In this document: piece after piece, positions 34,038 to 44,745 of the stretch | Position numbering within the stretch: position 1 is the stretch's first letter | Layout: each line of letters opens with the position of its first letter | NCBI RefSeq assembly: GCF_030409335.1 | Contig: NZ_JAUFPN010000148.1 | Location: 1-64,000, forward strand | From: Paeniroseomonas aquatica | GTDB taxonomy: Bacteria > Pseudomonadota > Alphaproteobacteria > Acetobacterales > Acetobacteraceae | DNA: 64,000 nucleotides | Direction of reading: 5' to 3' | The notes under the pieces: model-generated | The model's input: only the letters and a program-made list of their open reading frames with translations | Databases searched by the model: none | Told to the model about the DNA's origin: nothing | Made by a program: the position numbers and the translations under genes

Positions 34038-36067
34038 TGGGGAAGGAAGCAAGAGCGGGGGAAGGCACTTCCCCCGCCCCCCCTTCGCTTTCTATTAGAA
34101 ATAGAAGGAGGTCTTGGAGGAATACTTTCCTCCAAGTTTTGCTTTTTTTTGGCTGCGTTTTCGCCCTCGACCGCGCCTTCCCCCCCGACCTCACCCGCCT
34201 GCAATCCACCGGCACCGAAATCCTGGCCCGCGACGGCCGCACCCTCTCGGTCTTGCCCGCCCCCGGCGGCGTCTGGCGCCTCGCCACCACCACCGCCGAT
34301 GTCCCGCCGCATCTGCTGGACCTGCTCCTCACCGCCGAGGACCGCCGCTTCCGCCGGCACCCCGGCGTCGACCCGCTGGCGCTTGCCCGCGCCGCCGGGC
34401 AATGGCTGCGCGCCGGCCGCGTCGTCTCGGGCGGCTCCACCCTCACCATGCAGGCCGCGCGGCTGCTGGAGCCGCGGCCGCGGACGCTGCGCAGCAAGGC
34501 GATCGAGATCCTCCGCGCCCTCCAGCTCGAGGCCCGCTACAGCAAGGACGAGATCCTCGGCATCTGGCTGACCCTGGCGCCGATGGGCGGCAACATCGAG
34601 GGCCTCCGCGCCGGCGCCCTCGCCTGGTTCGCCCGCCCCGCGTCCCGGCTGGACCCGGCCGAGGCGGCGCTGCTGGTCGCCATCCCCCGCCGGCCCGAGG
34701 CGCTGCGGCCGGATCGCCACCCGGGGCGCGCCCGCCTCGCCCGCAATGCGCTGCTGACCGGCCGCGCGCTCGGCGCCCCCGGCATCACCGCCGCCGATGC
34801 CGACTATGCCCTGGGCACCCCGGTCCCCGTCGCTCGCCAACCCATGCCGCGGCTGGCGCCGCACCTCGCCCGCGAGCTGGCCCGCGGCAGCACCGCGGCG
34901 CGCCTGCCCAGCACCCTCGACCTGCCGCTGCAGCGCGCGGTGGAGGATATCGCCGCCACCGCCCTGCGCGGCCTGCCCGACCGCGCCTCCCTCGCCATCC
35001 TGGTCGCCGATGCCCGCGAGCACGAGGTCCGCGCCCTGTCGGGCGGCGAATTCGGCGCCCCCGGCCGGGCCGGCGCGCTCGACCTGACGCGGGCCGTGCG
35101 CTCCCCCGGCTCGGCGCTCAAGCCCATGCTCTATGCCCTGGCCTTCGAGGCGGGCATCGCCGCGCCCGAGACCCTGCTCGCGGACCTGCCGCGCCGCTTC
35201 GGGACCTATGCGCCGGAGAATTTCGACCGCGGCTTCGCCGGCCGCATCACTGTGGCTGATGCGCTGCGCCAGTCGCTGAACCTGCCCGCCGTGGCGCTGC
35301 TGTCCGAGCTCGGCCCGCTGCGCTTCGCCTCCGCGCTGAAGGCGGCCGGCGCGACGCCCCGGCTGCCGCCCGGCACCGATGCCTCGCTGCCCCTGGCCCT
35401 CGGCGGCCTCGGCATCACCCTGCGGGAGCTGGCCGGGCTCTATGCGACCCTCGGCCAGGGAGGCGCCGCCACGCCGCTGCGCCTCGTCCCGGGCCCGGAC
35501 CCCGCGCCGCGCCGGGTCTTCGAGCCGCGCGCCGCGGCGCTCGCCGCCGCCATCCTGGTGAACCCCTTCCCCGGCGGCGGCCCGCCCGGCATCGCCTGGA
35601 AGACCGGCACGAGCTGGGGCGGCCGGGACGCCTGGGCCATGGGGATCGACCAGCGCCATGTCGTGGGCATCTGGGTCGGCCGCCCCGACGGCACGCCGCT
35701 GCCGGGCGCGACCGGCGCCCGCACCGCGCTGCCCCTGCTGGCCCGGGTCTTCGAGCGCCTGCCGCCCGCCCCGCGCAATGCCCTGCCCGCCCGCACCGTC
35801 ACCGCCCCCGGCTTGGCCGAGGCGCTGGATCGCCTCCGCCTCACCTTCCCGCCGCCCGGCGCGGTGCTGGACGAAGGCGGCCCACACGTCACCCTCCGCG
35901 CCACCGGCGGCCAGCGCCCCTTGACCTTCCTGGTCGATGGCCGCCCTCTGCCGGCCGAGCCGGCCAAGCGCGAAGCCGCCTGGGTGCCCGAGGGCCCCGG
36001 CTTCTACCGCGTGACGGTGCTGGATGCGGCAGGGGCCGCGGTACGGGCGGAGGTCAGGGTGCGATGA
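34037..36067 (+). CDS. pbpC: Penicillin-binding protein 1C
   Basis: A 676-residue bifunctional peptidoglycan synthase. The glycosyltransferase domain has the catalytic E101 in LTAEDRRFRRHPGVDP. The transpeptidase domain shows S359-K362 (SALK), S413-N415 (SLN) and K522 (KTGTS). A C-terminal PBP1C domain begins near residue 590 (LRLTFPPPGAVLDEGG). The ATG overlaps the macroglobulin stop. Residues about 7-45, including the only membrane segment (LQVLLFFGCVFAL), are encoded by three consecutive palindromes at 34055-34150 with base use unlike the rest of the gene. The normal PBP1C sequence resumes at ALDRAFPPDLTRL. A later non-ATG start is possible, but would lose the anchor. Confidence 0.9.
   Translation: MGKEARAGEGTSPAPPSLSIRNRRRSWRNTFLQVLLFFGCVFALDRAFPPDLTRLQSTGTEILARDGRTLSVLPAPGGVWRLATTTADVPPHLLDLLLTAEDRRFRRHPGVDPLALARAAGQWLRAGRVVSGGSTLTMQAARLLEPRPRTLRSKAIEILRALQLEARYSKDEILGIWLTLAPMGGNIEGLRAGALAWFARPASRLDPAEAALLVAIPRRPEALRPDRHPGRARLARNALLTGRALGAPGITAADADYALGTPVPVARQPMPRLAPHLARELARGSTAARLPSTLDLPLQRAVEDIAATALRGLPDRASLAILVADAREHEVRALSGGEFGAPGRAGALDLTRAVRSPGSALKPMLYALAFEAGIAAPETLLADLPRRFGTYAPENFDRGFAGRITVADALRQSLNLPAVALLSELGPLRFASALKAAGATPRLPPGTDASLPLALGGLGITLRELAGLYATLGQGGAATPLRLVPGPDPAPRRVFEPRAAALAAAILVNPFPGGGPPGIAWKTGTSWGGRDAWAMGIDQRHVVGIWVGRPDGTPLPGATGARTALPLLARVFERLPPAPRNALPARTVTAPGLAEALDRLRLTFPPPGAVLDEGGPHVTLRATGGQRPLTFLVDGRPLPAEPAKREAAWVPEGPGFYRVTVLDAAGAAVRAEVRVR
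34055..34150. repeat. Cluster of three perfect palindromes inside the pbpC 5' coding end
   Basis: Hairpin 1 is GCGGGGGAAG/CTTCCCCCGC at 34055-34077 with loop GCA. Hairpin 2 is TTCTATT/AATAGAA at 34090-34106 with loop AGA. Hairpin 3 is CTTGGAGGAA/TTCCTCCAAG at 34113-34136 with loop TACT, followed by TTTTGC and eight T. All stems are perfect and the segment is far richer in A/T than its surroundings. Confidence 0.85.
34113..34150 (+). terminator. Intrinsic-terminator-like hairpin within pbpC
   Basis: A perfect 10-bp stem with a 4-base loop is followed by TTTT, GC and TTTTTTTT. By sequence it should end transcription coming from the macroglobulin gene, 76 bases after that gene stops, yet it lies inside the pbpC frame. 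Readthrough would set the pbpC level. Confidence 0.6.
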
Positions 36068-36558
36068 CGACGCTTTTCATCGACGGCGATGCCTGCCCGG
36101 TGCGGGAGGAAGCCTTCCGCGTGGCGACAAGGCTGAACCTGCCGGTGAAGGTCGTGGCCAACGGCAGCCGCCCGGTGCGCCCGCCCGGCCTGCCCAATGT
36201 CGAGATGATCCTGGTCGCCGAGGGCGCCGATGCCGCCGACGACTGGATCGCCGAGCGCGCGACGCGCGGCGACGTCTGCCTCACCGCCGACATCCCACTG
36301 GCCGCCCGCTGCCTGGCGAAAGGCGCCCGGGCGCTGTCCTTCAAGGGCCGGCCCTGGACCACCGACAACATCGGCGGCGCCATCGCCGGCCGCGCCGTCT
36401 CGCAGGGGCTACGGGACATGGGCCAGATGACCGGCGGCCCCGCCCCGCTCACCAAGGCCGACCGCTCCCGCTTCCTGGCGGCGCTGGATGGCGAGATCGC
36501 CGCGGCGCAGCGCGATGCCGCCGCGCCGCCGCCGCGGAAGTGGGTTTCCTTCGAGTAG
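36064..36558 (+). CDS. YaiI/YqxD family (DUF188) protein
   Basis: A 164-residue cytoplasmic protein of the PIN-like DUF188 family. It opens with TLFIDGDACPVREEAFRVATR and continues with LNLPVKVVANGSRPV, DDWIAERATRGDVCLTADIPLAARC and RPWTTDNIGGAIAGRAV, all family blocks. The acidic residues (DGDAC, DD, TAD) resemble a PIN nuclease site, but no activity is established for the family. The start overlaps the pbpC stop (ATGA). It ends 7 bases from the convergent small secreted protein gene. Confidence 0.9.
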   Translation: MTTLFIDGDACPVREEAFRVATRLNLPVKVVANGSRPVRPPGLPNVEMILVAEGADAADDWIAERATRGDVCLTADIPLAARCLAKGARALSFKGRPWTTDNIGGAIAGRAVSQGLRDMGQMTGGPAPLTKADRSRFLAALDGEIAAAQRDAAAPPPRKWVSFE

Positions 36559-36565
36559 AGGCAGC

Positions 36566-36871
36566 CTAGGGCCGCCGCCGCTCCGGCTCCACATGCGGGG
36601 CCGGCACCGGCGTCCCCGGCGGGGTCAGCTGGCGGGACAGCGCGTTCAGATCCTGCAGCTGCTGCCGGTCGCGCTCCGCCGCGGCGCCGTCGCCCTGGGG
36701 CCGGACCTGCCGCTCCACCTCGCCGGAGGGGAACTGCCGGCCACCCAGGCTCGGGGGCGAGCCCCCGGGGCCGGTCATCGGCGGCCGTTCCGCCGGGGGT
36801 GCCGTCTGGGCCGCCGAAGCGCCGGCCCAGAGGCCGAGCCCGCATGCGGCCAGGATCGCTAGTCGTGTCAT
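36566..36871 (-). CDS. Small secreted Pro-rich protein, hypothetical
   Basis: A 101-residue protein with a signal peptide ending about residue 21 (LGLWAGASAAQ). The mature part is Pro/Gly/Arg-rich with a short helical segment AAAERDRQQLQDLNALSRQL. GPGGSPPSLGG near residue 37 is encoded by a G-run/C-run dyad at 36750-36769. The upstream sequence carries GGAG-like bases ahead of the ATG. No family recognised. It faces yaiI convergently. Confidence 0.55.
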   Translation of the reverse strand: MTRLAILAACGLGLWAGASAAQTAPPAERPPMTGPGGSPPSLGGRQFPSGEVERQVRPQGDGAAAERDRQQLQDLNALSRQLTPPGTPVPAPHVEPERRRP

Positions 36872-36927
36872 CCGGGGTACTCCTTCCCGCCGCAGATGAC
36901 GGTTGAACGCGGCAGGCGGCCTGCCGT

Positions 36928-37299
36928 TCAGGAACAGCCCTGGCGGTCCAGGCGCTCCCGCGCCAGCCGTGCCGAGAACTCCGCCCGGCCGAGCACCCGG
37001 CGGAGCCGCTCGAGCCCGGCCTCGGCCCGGGTCTCCTCGGCCAGCCCCGCGGCCTCCTGCAGATGCGCGGCCACCTGGCGGCAGCCGCAGCCGGCCAGGC
37101 GCGCGGCCGCCTCGGCCAGCCGCTCCGCCGCCGCGCCGCCGGCCTCCCGCCCCGCGGGCAGCGAGGTGGCGCCGGCGCCCTCGCGCAGCGGCCCTGCCGC
37201 CGCCCGCAGGGATTCGAACCCCATTCCCATGCCGCAGCCGCCCCGCTGCGCCGAGGCCGGCGCGGCCAGCAGCAGCAGCGCCAGCAGCGCCGGGATCAC
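36928..37299 (-). CDS. Small secreted cysteine-containing protein, hypothetical
   Basis: A 123-residue protein beginning at a GTG that overlaps the stop of the RluA gene (GTGA). The signal peptide is PALLALLLLAAPASA. The mature part has cysteines in GGCGMG and GCGC and is otherwise helical (AAERLAEAAARLAG, VAAHLQEAAGLAEETRAEAGLERLRRVLG), with a terminal CS. The even cysteine count could allow disulfides. Coupled to the pseudouridine synthase, but with no evident functional link. No family recognised. Confidence 0.6.
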   Translation of the reverse strand: MIPALLALLLLAAPASAQRGGCGMGMGFESLRAAAGPLREGAGATSLPAGREAGGAAAERLAEAAARLAGCGCRQVAAHLQEAAGLAEETRAEAGLERLRRVLGRAEFSARLARERLDRQGCS

Positions 37300-37934
37300 G
37301 GGCGCCAGCCGCAGGCCGACAGCGCTTCCCGCATGTGCGGCGGCGGCTCGGCGGTGGCGCGGACAGGGGGGTCGAGCGGCAGGGCGATGCTGCGGGCCAG
37401 CAGGTGCATGCGCCCCTCGCCGCCGCCGTAGCGGGGATCGCCCAGGATCGGGCAGCCGAGATGGGCGCAATGCACCCGGATCTGATGCGTCCGCCCGGTG
37501 CGCGGGGTGAGCTCCAGCCAGGCCAAGCCCTCCGGCCCGCGGCCCAGCACCCGCCAGGCGGTGGCGGCGGGCAGCCCGGCCGGGTCCACCGCCATCCACC
37601 AGCCGTCCCTCGCCGTGCTGCGCTTCATCAGCCGCGCCGAGACCTCCCCGGCCTCGGCCGCCGGGCCGCCCCGCACCACCGCCCAGTAGGTCTTGGCCGC
37701 CCGGCCTTCGGCGAAGAAGCCGCCGAGCAGCGCCAACGCCGGCTTGGTCCGGCCCAGCACCAGGCAGCCCGCGGTGTCCATGTCGAGCCGATGCGCCGGC
37801 TGCGGCAGCCGCTTCTTCCCGAACGCCAGGCGCGGCAGCCAGTCCTCGAGCGAGGGGCCGCCGCGCGGCCCGGCATGGACCGCGAGGCCCGCCGGCTTGT
37901 CGAGGATGAGGACCGCCTCGTCCCGGTGCAGCAG
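37296..37934 (-). CDS. RluA family pseudouridine synthase, apparent non-AUG start
   Basis: A cytoplasmic enzyme converting uridine to pseudouridine in rRNA or tRNA. The catalytic motif HRLD lies at 37782-37793, directly before the first ATG (37781), so starting there would remove the catalytic Asp. Upstream the frame stays open with good similarity: LLHRDEAVLILDKPAGLAVHAG. No ATG, GTG or TTG exists between there and the secA 3' end. The listed start is the CTG at 37934 (212 residues); a codon at 37955 overlapping the secA stop is an alternative. Downstream motifs include RTGRTHQIRVHCAHLGCPILGDPRYG. It follows secA closely. Confidence 0.8.
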   Translation of the reverse strand: MLHRDEAVLILDKPAGLAVHAGPRGGPSLEDWLPRLAFGKKRLPQPAHRLDMDTAGCLVLGRTKPALALLGGFFAEGRAAKTYWAVVRGGPAAEAGEVSARLMKRSTARDGWWMAVDPAGLPAATAWRVLGRGPEGLAWLELTPRTGRTHQIRVHCAHLGCPILGDPRYGGGEGRMHLLARSIALPLDPPVRATAEPPPHMREALSACGWRP

Positions 37935-37951
37935 CCGGTCGGCCGGGTCGG

Positions 37952-40678
<2,727 letters not shown>

Positions 40679-40728
40679 GCGGACCTGGCTTCTCCGGATT
40701 GCGCGGGGGGCCACGCGCGAGCCTCGGC

Positions 40729-40737
40729 ATCATAACA
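40729..40737 (-). promoter_or_regulatory. Candidate extended -10 promoter for secA
   Basis: On the minus strand the sequence reads TGTTATGAT, a TGn extended -10 with TATGAT (5 of 6 consensus), about 50 bp before the secA start. No good -35 is visible, as expected for extended -10 promoters. Confidence 0.4.
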
Positions 40738-40975
40738 CCAAGGGCGACCAGGGCGGAGGCGGCGCCTGGGCCCCGAGGCAAAGAATGCCGTTGTCGCGCG
40801 AACCTGCCGCAGCGGCACAGATAGGCAAGCCCCGCGCCCAGGTCAACGCCGCCGGGGCGATGCCGCGCCCGCCGGCCTCCCCCCGGCCGGATTACGGGCC
40901 GGATCCGGCCGCGCTGCTTGTCGGCCCCCGCCGCATCCGGCATTGTCCGGCCCCGTCCCGGAGCCCCCCGCCCGC

Positions 40976-41920
40976 ATGTCCTTCCGCCCCCTGATGCTTG
41001 CCGCCCTCCTGGCTCTCCCGCCGGGGGCCATGGCCCAGACCGTGTCGCCCCAGGTCCCGACCGCCCAGCCGCCGGTGACCGGGGAGGACCCCATCCTGGC
41101 CCGGGTCGAGGGGGAGCCGGTCCGGCTCTCCGACGTCCTGGCCACCGCCCAGGACGTGCTGCCGCCCGAGATGCGCGGCATGCCCGGGCCGATGCTGCTG
41201 CAGATGCTGCCGCCCGAGATCGCCCGGCAGCTGGTCGACCGCACCATCACCGAGCGGGTCCTGACCGCCGCGGCCCGCTCCGCCGGGCTCGACAAGGACG
41301 CCGAGATCCAGCGCCGCATCCGCCGCGCCTCGGACCAGGAGCTGCAGCAGGCCTTCCTGACCCGGGAGGTGAACGCCGCCGTCACCGACGCCGCGCTGCG
41401 CGCCCGCTACGACCAGGAATCCGGCCGCCGCCAGGGCGAGGAGGAGGTCCACGCCCGCCACATCCTGGTCCCGACCGAGGCCGAGGCGAAGGCCGCCCTG
41501 GCCGAGGTCACCGGCGGCGCCGACTTCGCCGAGGCGGCCAAGCGCCTCTCCAAGGACCCGGGCGGCCGCGACGGCGGCGACCTCGGCTTCTTCAAGCGGG
41601 CCGACATGGTGCCGGAATTCGCCGAGGCCGCCTTCGCCCTCCGCCCCGGCCAGGTGAGCCCCGCCCCGGTCCGCAGCCCCTTCGGCTGGCATGTCATCAA
41701 GGTGGAGGAGCGCCGCTCCGCCCCGGTCGCCAGCTTCGAGGACAGCCGCCAGCAGCTGCGCCAGAAGATGCTGGAGGAGCAGGTGGAGGTCGTGGTCGCC
41801 CGCGTCCGCACCGCCGCGAAGGTGGAACGGCTGGACCAGCCCGCCCCCTCGCTGCTCGACAATGCCGCCCCGCCGGCCGCGGCGCCCGCCGGCCGCCCCG
41901 CCGCCCCGCAACGCCGCTAG
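40976..41920 (+). CDS. Periplasmic parvulin-type peptidyl-prolyl isomerase
   Basis: A 314-residue PpiC/SurA-like foldase. It has a signal peptide (LMLAALLALPPGAMAQ), an N-terminal helical chaperone region (about 35-165), and a rotamase domain from about residue 165. The rotamase domain holds EEVHARHILVPTEAEAKAAL, FAEAAKRLSKDPGGRDGGDLGFF and RSPFGWHVIKVEERR, and a Pro/Ala-rich tail follows. It catalyses cis-trans prolyl isomerisation of exported proteins. The ATG at 40976 is preferred over 40943 because the signal sequence starts there. Divergent from secA and 12 bp before argJ, a frequent alphaproteobacterial neighbourhood. Confidence 0.92.
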   Translation: MSFRPLMLAALLALPPGAMAQTVSPQVPTAQPPVTGEDPILARVEGEPVRLSDVLATAQDVLPPEMRGMPGPMLLQMLPPEIARQLVDRTITERVLTAAARSAGLDKDAEIQRRIRRASDQELQQAFLTREVNAAVTDAALRARYDQESGRRQGEEEVHARHILVPTEAEAKAALAEVTGGADFAEAAKRLSKDPGGRDGGDLGFFKRADMVPEFAEAAFALRPGQVSPAPVRSPFGWHVIKVEERRSAPVASFEDSRQQLRQKMLEEQVEVVVARVRTAAKVERLDQPAPSLLDNAAPPAAAPAGRPAAPQRR

Positions 41921-41932
41921 AAAGCCTGACCC

Positions 41933-43165
41933 ATGGCCGGATTGCCCGTCTCGCCGCTCGCCCAGCCGATGCCGGAGGTGCCGCCGATCGCCGGCGTCAC
42001 CCTCGGCGTGATCGAGGCGGGCATCCGCTACAAGGGTCGCGCCGACCTGACGATGATGGAATTCGCCCCGGGCACCACCGTCGCCGGCGTCTTCACCCGG
42101 AACAAGTGCCCGGGCGCCCCGGTCGACTGGTGCCGGGCGGCGCTGAAGAAGGGCAAGGCCCGGGCGCTGGTGGTCAATGCCGGCAATGCCAATGTCTTCA
42201 CCGGCAAGGCCGGACGGGAGGCGACCAAGGCCACCGCCGAGGCGGCGGCGAAGCTGGTCGGCTGCAAGGCCAATGAGGTCTTCCTCGCCAGCACCGGCGT
42301 CATCGGCGAAACCATGCCGCACGACCGCCTGACCGCCGCCCTGCCGGCGCTGCACCAGGCGCTGACCCCGGCCCGCTGGGACGAGGCGGCGCGTGGCATC
42401 ATGACCACCGATACCTTCCCCAAGGCCTGCGTCCGGACCGCCGTCATCGGCGACGCGACCGTCACCATCGCCGGCATCGCCAAGGGCAGCGGCATGATCG
42501 CCCCGGACATGGCGACCATGCTGAGCTTCCTGGCGACCGACGCGAAGATCCCGGCCGAGGCGCTGCAGGGCCTGCTCTCCAAGGGCTCGGCCAGGTCCTT
42601 CAACTGCATCACGGTCGACAGCGACACCTCGACCAGCGACACCGTGCTGCTGTTTGCCACCGGCGCCGCCAGGCATCCACGCGTCCCGGCCGAGGGCGGC
42701 GCCATGCTGCGCGACTTCGCCCGCGCCCTGGACGAGCTGCTGCTGGACCTGGCGCTGCAGGTGGCGCGCGACGGCGAGGGCGCGCAGAAGCTCATCGAGA
42801 TCAACGTCACCGGGGCGACCAGCGCCAAGTCGGCCTACCGGATCGCCATGTGCATCGCCAATTCGCCGCTGGTGAAGACCGCCATCGCCGGCGAGGACGC
42901 CAATTGGGGCCGCATCGTCATGGCGGTCGGCAAGGCCGGGGAGCCGGCGGACCGCGACAAGCTCGGCGTCGCGGTCGGCGGCACCTGGATGGCCCGGGAC
43001 GGCAGCGTGGTCCCGGGCTACGACGAGACCCCGGTGGTCGCCCACATGAAGGGGCGCGAGGTCGAGATCACGGTCGATATCGGCCTCGGCCGCGGCAAGG
43101 CCCGGGTCTGGACCTGCGACCTGACCCACGGCTACATCGACATCAACGGCTCCTACCGCAGCTGA
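41933..43165 (+). CDS. argJ: Glutamate N-acetyltransferase/ornithine acetyltransferase
   Basis: This cytoplasmic enzyme moves the acetyl group from N-acetylornithine to glutamate, making the arginine pathway cyclic. The 410-residue precursor self-cleaves before the nucleophile T195 in GMIAPDMATMLSF. Other marks are GVFTRNKCPGAPVDWCR, LVVNAGNANVFTG and GEDANWGRIVMAVGKAG. It completes, with argD and argF 38 kb away, three arginine steps in this window. It lies directly after the parvulin gene, likely on one transcript, and a GC-rich hairpin follows its stop. Confidence 0.95.
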   Translation: MAGLPVSPLAQPMPEVPPIAGVTLGVIEAGIRYKGRADLTMMEFAPGTTVAGVFTRNKCPGAPVDWCRAALKKGKARALVVNAGNANVFTGKAGREATKATAEAAAKLVGCKANEVFLASTGVIGETMPHDRLTAALPALHQALTPARWDEAARGIMTTDTFPKACVRTAVIGDATVTIAGIAKGSGMIAPDMATMLSFLATDAKIPAEALQGLLSKGSARSFNCITVDSDTSTSDTVLLFATGAARHPRVPAEGGAMLRDFARALDELLLDLALQVARDGEGAQKLIEINVTGATSAKSAYRIAMCIANSPLVKTAIAGEDANWGRIVMAVGKAGEPADRDKLGVAVGGTWMARDGSVVPGYDETPVVAHMKGREVEITVDIGLGRGKARVWTCDLTHGYIDINGSYRS

Positions 43166-43167
43166 CC

Positions 43168-43188
43168 GGGCGGGGCGATGCCCCGCCC
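43168..43188. terminator. Hairpin between convergent argJ and aminotransferase genes
   Basis: GGGCGGGGC and GCCCCGCCC form a perfect 9-bp stem with loop GAT in the 32-bp gap between the two stops. There is no T-run, so termination may need other factors; the symmetry suits both directions. Confidence 0.45.
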
Positions 43189-43197
43189 CGGCCCGCG

Positions 43198-44601
43198 CTA
43201 CTCCGCCGCCAGCGCCTGCCTCGCCTGCAGCGCCGCCCAGGCCGCGTCCAGCCCGGCCTGGAAGCGGCGGCACATCTCCCCGATCTCGGCCGCGGTGATG
43301 ATCAGCGGCGGGGTGAAGGCGATGCGGTCACCGATGGCGCGGACGATCAGCCCGGCCTCCTGGCACTTGTCCTGGACCAGCAGCCCGACCTTGGCCGCCG
43401 CCGGGAAGGGCGCCTTGGAGGCCTTGTCCGCCACCAGCTCCACGCCCGCGATCAGCCCGACGCCGCGCACGTCGCCGACCAGCGGATGGCCGCGCAGCGC
43501 GCCCAGCCCGTCGAGGAAGGCCGGCGCCACAGCCCGCACATGGCCGAGCAGGTCGCGCTCCTCGTAGATCGCCAGCGTCTCGAGCGCCACGGCGCAGGCC
43601 ACCGGATGGCCGCCATAGGTGAAGCCATGGCCGAAGCTGCCGTTGCGCCTGCTCCCCTCCAGCAGCGCCGCGTGGATCGGGTCCGAGATCAGCAGCGCCG
43701 AGAGCGGCTGGTAGGCCGCGGTGAGCTGCTTGGCGGCGGTCAGCATGTCCGGCTGGATGCCGTAGGTCTCGCAGCCCCAGAGGTTGCCGGTGCGGCCGAA
43801 GCCGCAGATCACCTCATCCGCCACGAAGAGGATGTCGTGCCGCTTCAGGATGGGCTGGATCGCCTCGAAATAGCCGCGCGGCGGGGTGATGGCGCCGCCG
43901 CCGCCCTGCACCGGCTCGGCGAAGAAGGCGGCGATGGTCTCCCCGCCCTCGCGCTCGATCAGCGCCTCCAGCTCGGCCGCCATGCGGGCGGAGAAGGCCT
44001 CCTCGGTCTCGCCGTCCTGGCCGAAGCGGTAGTAGTTGGGATTCGAGACCTGCAGGAAGCGGTCGCCCAGCGGCAGGTCGAAATCCGCCTGCATGTGCGG
44101 CTGGCCGGACAGCGAGGCGGTGGCGACGGTATTGCCGTGGTAGCCGCGCATCCGCCCGATCAGCTTCTTCTTCGCCGGGCGGCCGATGACGTTGTTGTAG
44201 TACCAGATGAGCTTGATCGCGGCGTCGTTCGCCTCCGACCCCGAGCACTGGAACAGCACGTGGTTCAGCCCGCCTCCTTCCTTCCCAGGGGGGGCGATCG
44301 CCGCCAGCTTCTCGGCCAGCCGCACGCTCGGCTCGTGCCCCTTCTGGAAGAAGGTGTGGTAGTAGGGCAGCTCCAGCAGCTGCCTGTAGGCGGCCTCGGC
44401 GAGGCGCTTCTCCGAGAAGCCGAGCGAGGCGCACCACAGCCCGGCCATCGCCTCGATGTATTCGCGCCCCTCGGTGTCGAACACCCGGCAGCCGTCGCCG
44501 CGCTTGATGAGCACCGCGCCATCCTCGCCATGGGCGCCGAGGTCCGTCTGCTGATGGACCATGTGGGCGAGGTCGGCGGCGTGCAGGCTGTTCGGACGCA
44601 T
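43198..44601 (-). CDS. Class III PLP aminotransferase (omega-amino acid type)
   Basis: A 467-residue cytoplasmic aminotransferase of the aspartate aminotransferase/omega-transaminase family. Seen: CSGSEANDAAIKLIWYY for phosphate binding, GRMRGYHGNTVATASLSG, VADEVICGFGRTG, and the PLP lysine in TAAKQLTAAYQPLSA. Such enzymes move amino groups from beta-alanine, GABA, polyamines or similar to pyruvate. The ATG at 44601 has GGAGA upstream. An insertion of about five residues (PPGKEGGGLNHV) precedes a normally contiguous block. Divergent from the TRAP receptor gene. Substrate unknown. Confidence 0.9.
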   Translation of the reverse strand: MRPNSLHAADLAHMVHQQTDLGAHGEDGAVLIKRGDGCRVFDTEGREYIEAMAGLWCASLGFSEKRLAEAAYRQLLELPYYHTFFQKGHEPSVRLAEKLAAIAPPGKEGGGLNHVLFQCSGSEANDAAIKLIWYYNNVIGRPAKKKLIGRMRGYHGNTVATASLSGQPHMQADFDLPLGDRFLQVSNPNYYRFGQDGETEEAFSARMAAELEALIEREGGETIAAFFAEPVQGGGGAITPPRGYFEAIQPILKRHDILFVADEVICGFGRTGNLWGCETYGIQPDMLTAAKQLTAAYQPLSALLISDPIHAALLEGSRRNGSFGHGFTYGGHPVACAVALETLAIYEERDLLGHVRAVAPAFLDGLGALRGHPLVGDVRGVGLIAGVELVADKASKAPFPAAAKVGLLVQDKCQEAGLIVRAIGDRIAFTPPLIITAAEIGEMCRRFQAGLDAAWAALQARQALAAE

Positions 44602-44745
44602 GGCAGGTCTCCCCGGATGGTGCGGCGCGGCATCCTGCGGAGGAACCGGCCCCACCGGCAAGGGGGGTATACGATCCCGGCGTCGCTGCCCTAGCCTCTC
44701 CCTTGCACGGGCGCATCAGTCGCCCGACGGATCGAGGAACGGATC

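Noticed and set aside
37207-37222. T-loop-like GGGTTCGAATCC on the minus strand, suggesting a tRNA
   Set aside because: No acceptor stem, anticodon arm or D arm fits around it, and the bases are in frame within the small secreted protein (GMGFESL).
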